Shown: positions 8,662 through 19,691, counted from the stretch's first letter. The stretch: DNA of 64,000 nucleotides from Lachnospiraceae bacterium (GCA_015056915.1 SVFK01000009.1:1-64000), one strand, 5' to 3'. A program made the numbers and translations. Notes: generated by a model from the sequence alone, not told the origin.

Positions 8662-9543
8662 ATGACAGATTATATTGTGAGAGCAACTGCGGCAGGCGCA
8701 CAGATACGTGCATTTGCCTGTACGACAAAGGCGCTGGTGGAAAAGGCGAGACAGGCGCATAATACCAGCCCGGTGGTGACTGCGGCATTGGGAAGATTAC
8801 TCAGTGCAGGTGCCATGATGGGAAGCATGATGAAGGGGGAAGAGGACCTTCTCACCTTACAAATCAAGGGTGACGGACCCATGAATGGTCTTACGGTAAC
8901 GGCTGACTCCAAAGGAAATGTAAAGGGTTATGCCAATGTACCGGATGTGATTCTTCCGGCCAATGCTATCGGTAAACTGGATGTGGCAGGAGCTGTGGGC
9001 AAGGGTGTGCTGAGCGTGATAAAGGATTTGGGATTAAAGGAGCCTTATGTGGGACAGACTGTTTTGCAAACCGGTGAAATTGCAGAGGATCTGACCTATT
9101 ATTTTGCAACCTCCGAACAGGTGCCCTCCTGTGTGGGACTTGGTGTATTGATGGAAAAGGATAATACTGTGAAGCAGGCAGGAGGTTTTATTGTACAGCT
9201 GATGCCCTTTGCGGAGGATTCGGTGATAGAGAAGCTGGAGCAGAATCTGGCTAAGGTTAGCTCCGTGACAAGTATTTTGGATGCGGGGAATACGCCGGAG
9301 CAGATGTTGGACATACTACTTGAGGGAATGGAGCCGGAAATAACAGATACACTTCCCTGCGATTTTTATTGTAATTGTGATAAGGTGAGAGTGGAAAAGG
9401 CTTTAATTAGTATTGGTAAGGCAGAATTAAAGGATATGATAGCGGATGGCAAGGATATCGAAATCAACTGTCATTTTTGCAATACAAACTATGTTTTTTC
9501 CGTGGAAGAATTAAAAGGTTTATTGAAGAAGGCCCGCGGTTAA
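8662..9543 (+). CDS. hslO: Hsp33 redox-regulated chaperonin
   Basis: A 293-residue holdase chaperone activated by oxidation. The C-terminal zinc motif is complete: Cys237-x-Cys239 and Cys270-x2-Cys273, in YCNCDK and CHFCNT. The N-terminal domain carries LLSAGAMMGSMMKGEEDLLTLQIKGDGP, typical of the family, and PYVGQTVLQTGEIAEDL. Length matches B. subtilis Hsp33. It lies three bases after the methyltransferase gene. In an obligate anaerobe it would protect unfolding proteins during oxygen or bile and heat stress. Assignment is secure. Confidence 0.95.
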   Translation: MTDYIVRATAAGAQIRAFACTTKALVEKARQAHNTSPVVTAALGRLLSAGAMMGSMMKGEEDLLTLQIKGDGPMNGLTVTADSKGNVKGYANVPDVILPANAIGKLDVAGAVGKGVLSVIKDLGLKEPYVGQTVLQTGEIAEDLTYYFATSEQVPSCVGLGVLMEKDNTVKQAGGFIVQLMPFAEDSVIEKLEQNLAKVSSVTSILDAGNTPEQMLDILLEGMEPEITDTLPCDFYCNCDKVRVEKALISIGKAELKDMIADGKDIEINCHFCNTNYVFSVEELKGLLKKARG

Positions 9544-9595
9544 AAGCAGTTGAAAGTGTGCAAATGTTAGAGAATGGCAGAGGCGAGGTGACGTT

Positions 9596-11506
9596 ATGGA
9601 ACAGGGATTTATTAAGGTGGCTGCTGTTACCCCTAAAATACGAGTGGCGGATACCAAATATAATGCGCAGGCAATCTGTGAAAAGCTGGAAGAGGTAATA
9701 GATTACGGTGCCAAAATAATTGTGTTTCCTGAATTGTGTATTACGGGTTACACTTGTGGCGATTTGTTTCTGCAGGGGTTGCTTTTGGAAGAGGCAAAGC
9801 AGGCCTTACTTCAGATTGTAGCTGCTACAGAAGGAAAAGACGCGCTGGTCATGGTGGGACTTCCCATGGAGCGCGACAACAAGCTGTATAATGTGGCGGC
9901 AGTGTTACAGAACGGTGAGATTCTGGGGCTGGTGCCGAAGGCAAATATACCGTCCTACGGAGAATTTTATGAAGGAAGACATTTTGCGGAAGGTAACAGC
10001 CGGATTGTGAGCTTTTATCTGGAGGATGAGGCGATTCCTTTTGGTACGAATTTGTTATTTCAATGTATCAATATGCCCGGTTTGATTGTGGGCTGCGAAA
10101 TTTGTGAGGATTTGTGGGTGGCTAATCCCCCCGCAACCAATCATGCCCTGATGGGAGCTACGGTGATTGCCAATCTCTCTGCCTCCAATGAAACGGTGGC
10201 CAAGAATGAATATCGTGAGCTTTTAGTAAAATCCTCCAGTGCAAGACTGTTGTGTGGGTATGTTTATGCTTCTGCAGGTGAGGGAGAATCCACGCAGGAT
10301 GCAGTGTTTGGCGGACATAATCTTGTGGGAGAAAACGGTGCGATACTGGCTCAGTCCAAGCGCTTTGAGGGTGAGACCATATTGGCAGATCTTGATATAC
10401 AACGCATTGCCTCTGAAAGGCGCAGAATGGGTACTTTTGGAAAGGAACCGGACTTACCTTATACGGTAGTGCCCTTTCAACTGAATGTGGAAGAGACAAA
10501 ATTGGACCGTGTCTTTGCCAAGCTGCCTTTTGTGCCTGACGAGGAGGAATTACGCAATAAGCGATGTGAAGAAATATTATCCATTCAGTCCTATGGATTG
10601 AAAAGAAGATATGAGCATACCGGATTAAAGACGGCTGTCATCGGTATTTCCGGTGGACTGGATTCCACATTGACTCTGCTGGTAACGGTGCGTACCTTTG
10701 ATATGCTGGGATTGGATCGTAAGGGGATTATTGCAGTGACAATGCCGTGCTTTGGAACCACTGACAGAACCTATGACAATGCTTGTAAGCTCGCACAATC
10801 GCTAGGTGTGACCCTGCAGGAGGTGGACATCAAAAAGGCAGTGACACAGCATTTTACAGATATCGGTCAGGATATCAACAAGCATGATGTGACTTATGAA
10901 AACAGTCAGGCAAGAGAGCGTACTCAGGTGTTGATGGATATTGCTAATATGGTAAACGGACTGGTTATCGGAACCGGAGATATGTCAGAGCTTGCATTGG
11001 GCTGGGCAACCTATAACGGTGACCATATGTCCATGTACGGAGTCAATGGCGGTGTGCCCAAAACACTGGTACGTCATCTTGTAAAATATTATGCGGACAC
11101 TTGCGGAGATGTAACTCTTTCAGAAATATTGAAGGATGTATTGGATACTCCTGTCAGCCCGGAGCTTCTGCCGCCGGTGGATGGTGTGATTGCGCAGAAA
11201 ACAGAGGATCTGGTAGGCCCCTATGAGTTACACGACTTTTTCCTATACTACATGCTGCGATGCAATTATGCGCCTGCAAAGGTGTATCGTGTGGCCAAGG
11301 AAGCCTTCGATGGTGTGTATGATGATGAGACGATTTTAAAGTGGCTGAAAAACTTCTACAGAAGATTTTTTGCACAGCAGTTTAAGCGATCCTGTCTTCC
11401 GGATGGTCCCAAGGTAGGAACTGTAGCGTTGTCGCCCAGAGGGGACTGGCGTATGCCTTCTGATGCATGTGCAAGAATATGGTTGGATGAATTGGAGACT
11501 TTGTAA
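9596..11506 (+). CDS. nadE: Glutamine-dependent NAD+ synthetase
   Basis: A 636-residue two-domain enzyme making NAD+ from deamido-NAD+, ATP and glutamine. The N-terminal nitrilase-type glutaminase (about residues 1-290) shows the catalytic Glu in FPELCITGY, Lys in PKANIPSYGEF and Cys in GCEICEDLW. The C-terminal synthetase (about 325-636) shows the PP-loop GISGGLDSTL and the region VIGTGDMSELALGWATYNGD. Length fits the long, ammonia-channelling NadE form. It starts at ATG 9596 after GGCGAGGTGACGTT and ends before a terminator at 11510-11544 shared with the convergent gene. It is probably the last gene of the run beginning at 6978. Confidence 0.96.
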   Translation: MEQGFIKVAAVTPKIRVADTKYNAQAICEKLEEVIDYGAKIIVFPELCITGYTCGDLFLQGLLLEEAKQALLQIVAATEGKDALVMVGLPMERDNKLYNVAAVLQNGEILGLVPKANIPSYGEFYEGRHFAEGNSRIVSFYLEDEAIPFGTNLLFQCINMPGLIVGCEICEDLWVANPPATNHALMGATVIANLSASNETVAKNEYRELLVKSSSARLLCGYVYASAGEGESTQDAVFGGHNLVGENGAILAQSKRFEGETILADLDIQRIASERRRMGTFGKEPDLPYTVVPFQLNVEETKLDRVFAKLPFVPDEEELRNKRCEEILSIQSYGLKRRYEHTGLKTAVIGISGGLDSTLTLLVTVRTFDMLGLDRKGIIAVTMPCFGTTDRTYDNACKLAQSLGVTLQEVDIKKAVTQHFTDIGQDINKHDVTYENSQARERTQVLMDIANMVNGLVIGTGDMSELALGWATYNGDHMSMYGVNGGVPKTLVRHLVKYYADTCGDVTLSEILKDVLDTPVSPELLPPVDGVIAQKTEDLVGPYELHDFFLYYMLRCNYAPAKVYRVAKEAFDGVYDDETILKWLKNFYRRFFAQQFKRSCLPDGPKVGTVALSPRGDWRMPSDACARIWLDELETL

Positions 11507-11509
11507 TAG

Positions 11510-11544
11510 AAAACCCGTGGCAGAAGAATTTGTCACGGGTTTTT
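11510..11544. terminator. Bidirectional intrinsic terminator between nadE and a convergent gene
   Basis: AAAACCCGTG (11510-11519) and CACGGGTTTT (11534-11543) form a stem with a 14-base loop and run into five T bases. The A-rich left flank gives a T run on the opposite strand, so it can terminate both convergent genes. Confidence 0.85.
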
Positions 11545-11552
11545 GAGACATC

Positions 11553-12035
11553 TTATTCATTGGGTCTTGCTTTGTCCAGAGAGGTCTGGATGGCTTCCAG
11601 AAGCACCAGGGAGGTATATTTACTGTCGGAGGTATAGGAGATTTCCTCCAATGACTGGGTCTCATATATCTGTTCGCAGATGGAATCGAAGGTGGGCTGG
11701 AGCAGTGGATACATGGTGGTTACAGCTTCGCTTAGATTAATCATGCGCACAGAGGTAATAGAGTCCTCCTCGACAATAACCTCTACATCAATTGTCTGAC
11801 CGCCCAGAATCAGCTCAGTGGTGTAGATGCCGGGTATGTATACAGAGTCTGAGGCTACAGCGCTATTTTCTTCCGTCTGTTCCTCTGTAGAGGTATTACC
11901 GGTTTGATTGTCCTTATTATGTGGCAGGAACATAATAACCAGCAATATAATAAACAGAATACCTAATGCGACAAAGATACCTGTATAGATTAATTCCTTC
12001 ATGTGAAGCACTACGATTTTTGTTTTTGCACTCAT
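11553..12035 (-). CDS. Membrane-anchored protein with degenerate FMN-binding-like domain
   Basis: A 160-residue protein. A single membrane segment (about residues 15-40, IYTGIFVALGILFIILLVIMF) is followed by an acidic Asn/Glu/Thr-rich linker and an extracytoplasmic domain. That domain has the layout of the FMN_bind family: PGIYTTELILGGQTIDVEVIV, then DSITSVRM, and a C-terminal helix after a serine-rich turn. The conserved SGATYTS turn that holds the flavin-linked Thr is read here as SDSKYTS, so covalent FMN attachment is unlikely. The start at 12035 is supported by AAGGAG seven bases upstream; longer in-frame starts lack a site. It converges on nadE. Function is unknown. Confidence 0.6.
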   Translation of the reverse strand: MSAKTKIVVLHMKELIYTGIFVALGILFIILLVIMFLPHNKDNQTGNTSTEEQTEENSAVASDSVYIPGIYTTELILGGQTIDVEVIVEEDSITSVRMINLSEAVTTMYPLLQPTFDSICEQIYETQSLEEISYTSDSKYTSLVLLEAIQTSLDKARPNE

Positions 12036-12156
12036 GCGCATTCTCCTTAAGTTGGCGGAACTTTGTTTCTTTATAAAAGATATGCGAAAGACGGCGGAAT
12101 ATGCCAAGAGAGACGAAAAAGAGCATGTTGTGCTTTGATTTTTGCATAGATTCTCA

Positions 12157-12186
12157 TTGACAGGCGGGGAGTGGGATTGTTATGAT
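12157..12186 (+). promoter_or_regulatory. Promoter of the potABCD operon
   Basis: A consensus TTGACA (12157-12162) and TATGAT (12181-12186) are separated by 18 bases. The leader to potA is about 100 bases; no recognised riboswitch is seen in it. Confidence 0.65.
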
Positions 12187-12292
12187 AAATAGCGGAACAA
12201 GGGCGTTCTTACCAAGGAGAAGTAAGGATGCCTTTTGCAATGACCGGTCTTGCGTCAATTGTATCTGAAGGCGAGGTGGGTTAGGAGGCTGT

Positions 12293-13270
12293 ATGGAAAT
12301 GATTCTTGAATTAAAAAATATCAGCAAAGCCTTTGATGGAACCCCTGTATTAAAGGGGCTTGATTTGGATGTACAGCGTGGAGAGTTTATTACGCTTTTG
12401 GGTGCATCGGGCTGTGGCAAGACCACAACACTGCGCATTATAGCAGGTCTGGAAATGCCGGACGGTGGCAGTGTTGTGTTGGAGGGACAGGATATTACAA
12501 ATCTTGAGCCCAATAAGCGCAATGTGAATACTGTTTTTCAAAATTATGCTTTGTTTCCCCATATGAACGTAGCAGATAACGTGAGCTATGGTCTGAGAAT
12601 CAGGAAGGTTCCCAAGACCGAAATTGCATCACGAGTGGCAGAGGCTCTCAAGCTTGTACAGCTTGAAGAGTATGGAAAAAGAATGCCCGATCAGTTATCC
12701 GGCGGTCAACGTCAGAGAATCGCCATTGCCAGAGCAGTAATTAATGAGCCGAAGGTGCTTTTGCTGGATGAACCCTTGGGAGCTTTGGATTTGAAGCTGC
12801 GAAGACAGATGCAGCTAGAGCTGAAACGCCTGCAGAAGCAGTTGGGCATTACTTTTATTTATATTACCCACGATCAGGAAGAGGCGATTAATATGTCAGA
12901 CCGCATTGCTGTGATGCATCAGGGCGTGCTGGAACAAATCGGAACACCCAATGATATCTATTATCGCCCAAGGACAAGCTATGTGGCGGATTTTGTAGGG
13001 AATGCCAATATCTTGCGCTATGGACAGAAGACCTATGCTATCCGTTCCGAAAATGTGCTGATGAATGGGGAAGAGCCCTGTGTCCACGAGGCTGAGGTTG
13101 TGGAGAAAAGCTTTGCCGGCGGACAGCTGCGCATTCTGTTCCGGTTGAGTGACGGTCAGACGGTAACTGCAAGTCGTTACGGAATTGATGCGGATATTAG
13201 GGAAGGCAGCAGTGTAAAGATTGGATGGTATACCGAGCATGCGGTGGAGGTATTGGATGAAAAGGTCTAA
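12293..13270 (+). CDS. potA: Spermidine/putrescine ABC transporter ATP-binding protein
   Basis: A 325-residue ATPase of the PotA group. Walker A is GASGCGKTT, the Q-loop region reads [13 protein letters not shown], the signature is LSGGQ, and Walker B is [12 protein letters not shown]. About 90 residues after the nucleotide-binding domain form a short regulatory TOBE-like domain. AGGAGG at 12283-12288 sits four bases before ATG 12293 and ten bases before ATG 12299, so the start may be either. Its 3' end overlaps potB by 14 bases. The operon order A-B-C-D is the standard polyamine uptake arrangement. Confidence 0.93.
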   Translation: MEMILELKNISKAFDGTPVLKGLDLDVQRGEFITLLGASGCGKTTTLRIIAGLEMPDGGSVVLEGQDITNLEPNKRNVNTVFQNYALFPHMNVADNVSYGLRIRKVPKTEIASRVAEALKLVQLEEYGKRMPDQLSGGQRQRIAIARAVINEPKVLLLDEPLGALDLKLRRQMQLELKRLQKQLGITFIYITHDQEEAINMSDRIAVMHQGVLEQIGTPNDIYYRPRTSYVADFVGNANILRYGQKTYAIRSENVLMNGEEPCVHEAEVVEKSFAGGQLRILFRLSDGQTVTASRYGIDADIREGSSVKIGWYTEHAVEVLDEKV

Positions 13271-14108
13271 GAGTAACTGGCTGCTGCTTCTACCTATGTA
13301 TGTGTTTACCATATTGTTTGTAGCATTGCCCATTTTGTATATGTTTTTGCTCAGCTTTTTAAGCCGTGCTAAGGTGTGGGGAGTGGATTTTACCTTTACA
13401 CTGGATAATTATATTAGGATATTAGAACCGTTATATCTTGATACCTTCTGGGAATCTATCAAGCTTGCACTGCTCTCCACAGGTGTGATTGTGTTGATAG
13501 GATACCCTTACGGATATTTTATGGCGAGGATGAATGCGGTCTGGAAAAGGAGAATGCTTCTGCTGATTATGATTCCTTTTTGGACCAGTGCCTTGATTCG
13601 CCTTTATGGTTGGATTATTGTGTTTCGGAGTAATGGTGTACTGGACAAGCTTCTGATGGGACTGCATATAACGGAGGAACCGTTAAAGCTCCTTTACACC
13701 TATCCGGCGGTAGTAGTGGGAATGGTGTATTCGTTACTGCCGTTTATGATTCTGGCAGTGTATTCCAGTGCCGAAAAGCTGGATTTCACTTTGGTGGAGG
13801 CCTCTCGTGATTTGGGGGCATCTGCGCTGAAAGCCTTTTGGACAGTGAGCTTTAAGCTGACACTGCCCGGACTTTTGTCAGGCGTGATACTGACTTTTAT
13901 TCCCTCTATGGGCTTGTTTTTTATTGCTGATATTCTGGGAGGTAACAAAATAGTACTGGTGGGCAGTATTATACAGGAACAGATGACCAAAGGGAGAAAT
14001 CTGCCCTTTGCTGCGGCATTGGCGGCAGTGCTTATGATATTGACAACATTGATGCTTCGCCTGTATAAAAAGCTTACCGGAACCTCGGAGCTGGAAGGGT
14101 TGATGTAA
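13257..14108 (+). CDS. potB: Spermidine/putrescine ABC transporter permease
   Basis: A 283-residue permease with about six membrane segments, beginning [19 protein letters not shown]. The EAA loop appears as [33 protein letters not shown] 13257 is chosen because GGTGGAGG lies six bases upstream, within the end of potA; the overlap suggests coupled translation. It pairs with potC to form the membrane channel. The sequence is typical for PotB in length and motif spacing. Confidence 0.92.
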   Translation: MKRSKSNWLLLLPMYVFTILFVALPILYMFLLSFLSRAKVWGVDFTFTLDNYIRILEPLYLDTFWESIKLALLSTGVIVLIGYPYGYFMARMNAVWKRRMLLLIMIPFWTSALIRLYGWIIVFRSNGVLDKLLMGLHITEEPLKLLYTYPAVVVGMVYSLLPFMILAVYSSAEKLDFTLVEASRDLGASALKAFWTVSFKLTLPGLLSGVILTFIPSMGLFFIADILGGNKIVLVGSIIQEQMTKGRNLPFAAALAAVLMILTTLMLRLYKKLTGTSELEGLM

Positions 14109-14111
14109 TAT

Positions 14112-14924
14112 ATGAAAAGAAAGAAATGGCCATTTATTTATGTGGGAATAGTTACGGTGATTACTTATATACCTATCATTCTTACCGTTATCTACTCCTT
14201 TAATGAATCTAAGATTTCCTCTGTCTGGGAAGGTTTTTCATTGAAATGGTATGCAGAACTTTTTCGGGACAGAGATATTAAGGAAGCGTTACTTAACAGC
14301 TTAATACTTGCGTTACTGAGTTGTATCCTTGCAGTGTTTATCGGAACCAGCGGAGCGTTGGGGATGTACCGCAGAAAAAATAGGGCAAATGATGCTGTTG
14401 CTTATGTATCCATGATACCTATTATGATACCGGAGATTATTTTGGGAATGGTATTTTTGTCAGTGTTTTCACTGATGGGTCTGCCCTTTGGCATGGTAAC
14501 GCTTGTGATTGCACACACAACCTTTTGTGTGCCCTACATCTTTTCCATGGTGAAGGCTCGTCTGGTGGGAATGGACCAATCCTTGGAGGAAGCAGCTCTT
14601 GATTTGGGAGCTTCACCGGTGAGAGTGTTTTTTGATGTGACACTGCCACTTATCGTGCCGGCGATTCTGTCCGGTGTCATGCTGGCATTTGCCATGTCCT
14701 TTGATGACGTGGTTATCAGTATTTTTGTAACCGGTCCTACTGTAAATACGCTGCCGGTTAAAATATATACAAAGCTTAAGACAGGGGTTACCCCTGAAAT
14801 CAATGCACTGGCAACCTTGATGCTGGTGGCAATCATCCTATTGCTTATTGGGGCAAGTGCAGTCAGTCGAATAGGGCTGAAAAAAGGAAGCGGCGAAGTG
14901 AAAGAAATGTCTGTGAAAGACTGA
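14112..14924 (+). CDS. potC: Spermidine/putrescine ABC transporter permease
   Basis: A 270-residue second permease of the system. The opening IPIILTVIYSFNESKISSVWEGFSLKWY is characteristic of PotC. The EAA loop is EEAALDLGASPVRVFFDVTLPLIVPAILSG. It begins three bases after the potB stop codon. A region near residue 210 (FDDVVISIFVTGPTVNTLPV) also matches PotC proteins. Regulation is presumably by the shared promoter upstream of potA. Confidence 0.93.
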   Translation: MKRKKWPFIYVGIVTVITYIPIILTVIYSFNESKISSVWEGFSLKWYAELFRDRDIKEALLNSLILALLSCILAVFIGTSGALGMYRRKNRANDAVAYVSMIPIMIPEIILGMVFLSVFSLMGLPFGMVTLVIAHTTFCVPYIFSMVKARLVGMDQSLEEAALDLGASPVRVFFDVTLPLIVPAILSGVMLAFAMSFDDVVISIFVTGPTVNTLPVKIYTKLKTGVTPEINALATLMLVAIILLLIGASAVSRIGLKKGSGEVKEMSVKD

Positions 14925-14964
14925 AAAATATAAGCGCATAAGCGCAAGAAAGTGAGGAGAAATC

Positions 14965-16005
14965 ATGAAAAGAAGAATTGCTCTATTGATGAGTGTAGTG
15001 CTGATGATGGCATTGTTTACAGGCTGTGGCAGCGCGGAGGACAAGACCTTGAATCTGTTTACCTGGGATGGAATGTTCCCGCAGGAGATTCTCGCCGGAT
15101 TTGAGGAGGAGACAGGAATAAGAATCAATTATTCCAATTTCGATTATGATGAGGATATGTTGGCTAAGCTGGAGGAGACTGAAGGCGGAGATTATGACCT
15201 TGTTATTGCGGATGACTATATTATCGAAGTAGTCATTCAGGAGGGACTGGCTCAAAAGCTGGACACTGCCCGTCTGGAGAATTATCAGAATCTGAATCCT
15301 GTTTTTATGTCACAATTTTATGACCCTGCCAATGAATATACGGTTCCTTACGGCTCAGGTATTCCCTTGATTGTATATGACCCTTCTTTGACAGATGTGG
15401 AAATCAAAGGTTATGGAGATTTGTGGAACCCTGCTCTGGAGGATAATGTGGCAATTACAGCCAATTACCGTGTTATCAACGGTATCACTCTGAAATCCAT
15501 GGGCAAATCCATGAATACGGAAAATCTGGATGTCATTCAGGCAGCAGGAGATAAGCTGTTGGAGCTTGCCCCTAATATTCGTGTGATTAATGACAGCAAT
15601 ACCCAGGATTTCCTGGTTAGCGGTGAAGTGGCAGCAGCCTTCTTATATACCTCTCAGGTATCTTTGGCAATGAGCGCCAAGGAGGATCTTAAGTTGGTAT
15701 ATCCTGAAGAGGGCTTGGGCTTCGGAATTATGGCAGGCTTTATTCCCTCTAAGGCACCCAATGCAGATGCAGCGTACGCGTTTATCGACTATATTAATCG
15801 TCCCGAGAATGCAGCGGCGTGCTTTGAGTATCTTGGATATTATTGTACCAATAAGGCAGCAGAGGAATTTATTTCTGAAGAGATGAAGGGACTCATTGTG
15901 TTGCCGGAGAGTGTTAAGGACGGAGAAATCGTGCAGAATATTACTCAGGAAGCAGAGGATTTACATTCCGAGATCTGGAACAAATTTAAAGCAGCATGTG
16001 ATTAA
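14965..16005 (+). CDS. potD: Spermidine/putrescine-binding lipoprotein
   Basis: A 346-residue extracellular polyamine-binding protein. The signal peptide ends at FTGC, giving lipidated Cys21. The mature start TLNLFTWDGMFPQEILAGFEEETG matches PotD/PotF. Acidic and aromatic residues such as DLVIADDYIIE and VPYGSGIP lie where the family binds the polyamine. It starts at ATG 14965 with GTGAGGAG upstream. A 559-bp palindromic element begins four bases after its stop codon and occupies the whole gap to the convergent gene. Confidence 0.93.
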   Translation: MKRRIALLMSVVLMMALFTGCGSAEDKTLNLFTWDGMFPQEILAGFEEETGIRINYSNFDYDEDMLAKLEETEGGDYDLVIADDYIIEVVIQEGLAQKLDTARLENYQNLNPVFMSQFYDPANEYTVPYGSGIPLIVYDPSLTDVEIKGYGDLWNPALEDNVAITANYRVINGITLKSMGKSMNTENLDVIQAAGDKLLELAPNIRVINDSNTQDFLVSGEVAAAFLYTSQVSLAMSAKEDLKLVYPEEGLGFGIMAGFIPSKAPNADAAYAFIDYINRPENAAACFEYLGYYCTNKAAEEFISEEMKGLIVLPESVKDGEIVQNITQEAEDLHSEIWNKFKAACD

Positions 16006-16009
16006 GGAT

Positions 16010-16568
16010 AAAGTACTCCCCCCCTTGTACCTGAGGGTAGCAGTCGCCGAGACGAAATGCGGAGTGTCAAATGTGGTGTTTCTGACAGATGCGCCTTTGG
16101 AATCGGGTTCGTGTCTTTTCACCTGAACACGCTCCCCGCGATTGGTCCGCTCCGGGAGTACAGGAAAATGTTGCGAAACAAATGACGGAATTTCTAAAAT
16201 GTGCTTACTTTGGAATGTTCGATTGTTCGTGGTTTTTATGAGCTGGGACAAAAATAGAGGTATGAACGCGGTGGGCGGAAAGTCGAGTAAAAGAATCTCG
16301 CTTTCCGCCCACCGCGTACATACCTCTATTTTTGTTCAAGGCCATAAAAACACGAACCCTATTCCAAAGTTACGCACATAAGAAATTCTCATATTTGGTT
16401 TCGGACAACATTTCCCTGTACTCCCGGAGCGAACCAATCTGCGGTAGGAGTGTGTTCTGTTGAAAAGACACGAACCCGATTCCAAAGGACGCATCTGAGA
16501 AACGCACACATTTGACACTCCGCATTTCGTCCCGGCGACTGCTGCCCTCGGGTGAGAGGGGTACTTTT
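16010..16568. repeat. Giant imperfect palindrome (element copy 1)
   Basis: The whole 565-base gap between two convergent genes is one inverted repeat with arms of about 270 bases centred near 16292. Outer ends pair AAAGTAC (from 16010) with GTACTTTT (16561-16568). Middle segments such as GACGAAATGCGGAGTGTC pair with their complement near 16520-16540. The inner stem is GCGGTGGGCGGAAAG (16268-16282) with CTTTCCGCCCACCGC (16301-16315), capped by CGAG/CTCG. The inner stem is flanked by CAAAAATAGAGG and CCTCTATTTTTG, so either strand would give a hairpin followed by a T run. Arms are roughly 80 percent alike by eye. Reading frames here are spurious by-products. Related copies lie at 30408-30521 and 61431-61838. 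Confidence 0.9.
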
Positions 16569-16570
16569 TA

Positions 16571-17341
16571 TCATTCATTTGAGAAGGCGAATTCAAGATA
16601 TTTCAATACATTTTCAGGATGCTCTGTGTTGGCATATACTCCGATTACAATCTGCTCGGTACCTTCATCACCATCTCTGAAATAATAATGCTCCAGTAAT
16701 CTTTCGTTGCTGCTTAAATAAATGCCGATGGGGATAGGGTCCGTCATCTCCTCCGGTTTATCCGGATTGGGGTAAGGAGGAAGGGTAATGTCACCTTCTG
16801 CATTGGCGTAGGCATCAATAATCTCTTCTACCACTTTACCGTCTGCATAGTAAAAATAAGGTTCATACTTAGCTAACTGCTCTTTGGTGAGAAATTCGCG
16901 TAAGTCACAGAAGGATTCGTTATATGCATATTTTTGGAAGGAGCCCGGGTCTGTAATCATTACGTCTACCTCTGCGGTTGTGACATATACCATCAGCTTC
17001 TGGGCAGAGGAATAGGAGGCTTCATCAGAGCCCCTTTCGGAAATTTGGTATGAGGTATCGAAGAGTGCGGCTGTTTTGTCTGTATCGATATCTGCATATT
17101 CGGCAAATTCCTGTGCATACATACCTTCTTCCGTCAAGATGCTGGCATTCAGCATCACTGCGTTGAATACGATGTCCTTGCGGGAAACTATTTGCTGTAC
17201 AAAAAAGATAATCAGAAACAGCGCAAAAAGGGTACCCAGAACATGCCATTTATAATAATACCAGAAGTAGTTTAATTTTTCTTTCAGGGTTCCGTTTTTC
17301 AGTGCCGCACGTTCCTCTTTAAATTCGTCCATTAAAGCCAT
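16571..17341 (-). CDS. Membrane-anchored protein of unknown function
   Basis: A 256-residue protein that I do not recognise. Residues 1-30 are charged (MALMDEFKEERAALKNGTLKEKL). One membrane helix follows (HVLGTLFALFLIIFFVQQIV), and about 200 residues of soluble, acidic, presumably extracytoplasmic sequence come after it. That domain has YVTTAEVDVMITDP near its middle, reminiscent of lobes in solute-binding folds, but no family can be named. The start at 17341 follows AAAGGTGG at a good distance. It is transcribed alone, divergent from the small membrane gene at 17551, and its 3' end abuts the palindromic element. No catalytic motif is evident. Confidence 0.75.
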   Translation of the reverse strand: MALMDEFKEERAALKNGTLKEKLNYFWYYYKWHVLGTLFALFLIIFFVQQIVSRKDIVFNAVMLNASILTEEGMYAQEFAEYADIDTDKTAALFDTSYQISERGSDEASYSSAQKLMVYVTTAEVDVMITDPGSFQKYAYNESFCDLREFLTKEQLAKYEPYFYYADGKVVEEIIDAYANAEGDITLPPYPNPDKPEEMTDPIPIGIYLSSNERLLEHYYFRDGDEGTEQIVIGVYANTEHPENVLKYLEFAFSNE

Positions 17342-17475
17342 TTACAAATCCACCTTTCGCAGGTACTGACATAATGTCGGTATCATTTTCTTAAAGTAAT
17401 TTCTTTCATAATAATGTGTTGTGACGAGAAAGTCAATTAAGTGCTTCTAAGGAGAATCTAAAAAAAGGATAAAAA

Positions 17476-17516
17476 TGCAAGGATTTCTTGCAAGTTATTT
17501 GGAGTTGTTATATCAT
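17476..17516 (+). promoter_or_regulatory. Promoter with overlapping inverted repeat upstream of the DUF6106-like gene
   Basis: TTGCAA (17488-17493) and TATCAT (17511-17516) are separated by exactly 17 bases. The -35 box is part of the inverted repeat TGCAAG/CTTGCA (17476-17492), a possible operator. Confidence 0.5.
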
Positions 17517-17550
17517 AAGATATATATTACGAAAAGGATAGGTAAATAGA

Positions 17551-18045
17551 ATGAGTGATGCTTATGTAGAATGTCTGGTGAAGGCAAAACAGTCTCCCAT
17601 AGCTAAGTTTTTTAAAGTGATTTTGATTTTTTTGACAGCCTTTTTTGGTGTGGGAACATTGGTATTTCCACCTATATTGCTTCTGGCACTGGTGACGGGG
17701 GCAGGTGCGTATTTTTTAAATTTATTTACGGATTTGGAATATGAATATCTGTATTTGGATAAGGAAATTACGGTGGACAAGGTTATGGCAAAAAGTAAGA
17801 GAAAAAGAATTGCCACCTACAGTGCTGACCGCATGGAGATATTGGCACCGATTAATTCTTATCATCTTGACAATTACAAAAACAGAAATGTTAAAGTAAA
17901 GGATTTGAGTATTGGTGAGGTGCAGCAGCCGGATTTGCGTTACGTCATGTATTATGAGGGAGGAGAGAAGATTATCTTAAGCCCTTCAGAGGAATTGATC
18001 AAAATTTTAAGGAATGTAGCACCTAGAAAAGTTTTTGACAAATAA
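17551..18045 (+). CDS. Small membrane protein, probable DUF6106 family
   Basis: A 164-residue protein with two adjacent hydrophobic segments (about residues 22-58, VILIFLTAFFGVGTLVFP and ILLLALVTGAGAYFLNLF). A cytosolic region follows that resembles a PH-like or regulatory fold: EYEYLYLDKEITVDKV and ADRMEILAPIN. From memory this matches the family called DUF6106, which is common in Lachnospiraceae and has no known function; that naming is only moderately sure. It lies between a divergent unknown membrane gene and guaB. guaB has its own promoter just downstream, so cotranscription is optional. Confidence 0.65.
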   Translation: MSDAYVECLVKAKQSPIAKFFKVILIFLTAFFGVGTLVFPPILLLALVTGAGAYFLNLFTDLEYEYLYLDKEITVDKVMAKSKRKRIATYSADRMEILAPINSYHLDNYKNRNVKVKDLSIGEVQQPDLRYVMYYEGGEKIILSPSEELIKILRNVAPRKVFDK

Positions 18046-18071
18046 AGGCAAAAAATTATGAAAACTGCATG

Positions 18072-19605
<1,534 letters not shown>

Positions 19606-19609
19606 TAAT

Positions 19610-19641
19610 AAAGCACGTGCCCATTGGGGTACGTGCTTTTT
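19610..19641 (+). terminator. Intrinsic terminator of guaB
   Basis: AAAGCACGT and ACGTGCTTT form the stem core with additional CCC/GGG pairs around an ATT-containing loop, followed by a run of five T. It starts five bases after the stop codon. Confidence 0.9.
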
Positions 19642-19663
19642 GCGGCTTCGTAGTAAGTTACAT

Positions 19664-19691
19664 GTACAAAAATTCCAATATATGTTATAAT
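19664..19691 (+). promoter_or_regulatory. Candidate promoter of the PocR-GAF-GGDEF-EAL gene
   Basis: A perfect TATAAT (19686-19691) lies 17 bases after TGTACA, which is a poor -35 box. The leader to the GTG start is about 95 bases. Confidence 0.4.

Noticed and set aside
16020..16590. Several short open reading frames on both strands inside palindrome copy 1
   Set aside because: They arise symmetrically from the inverted repeat, lack ribosome sites and resemble no protein.
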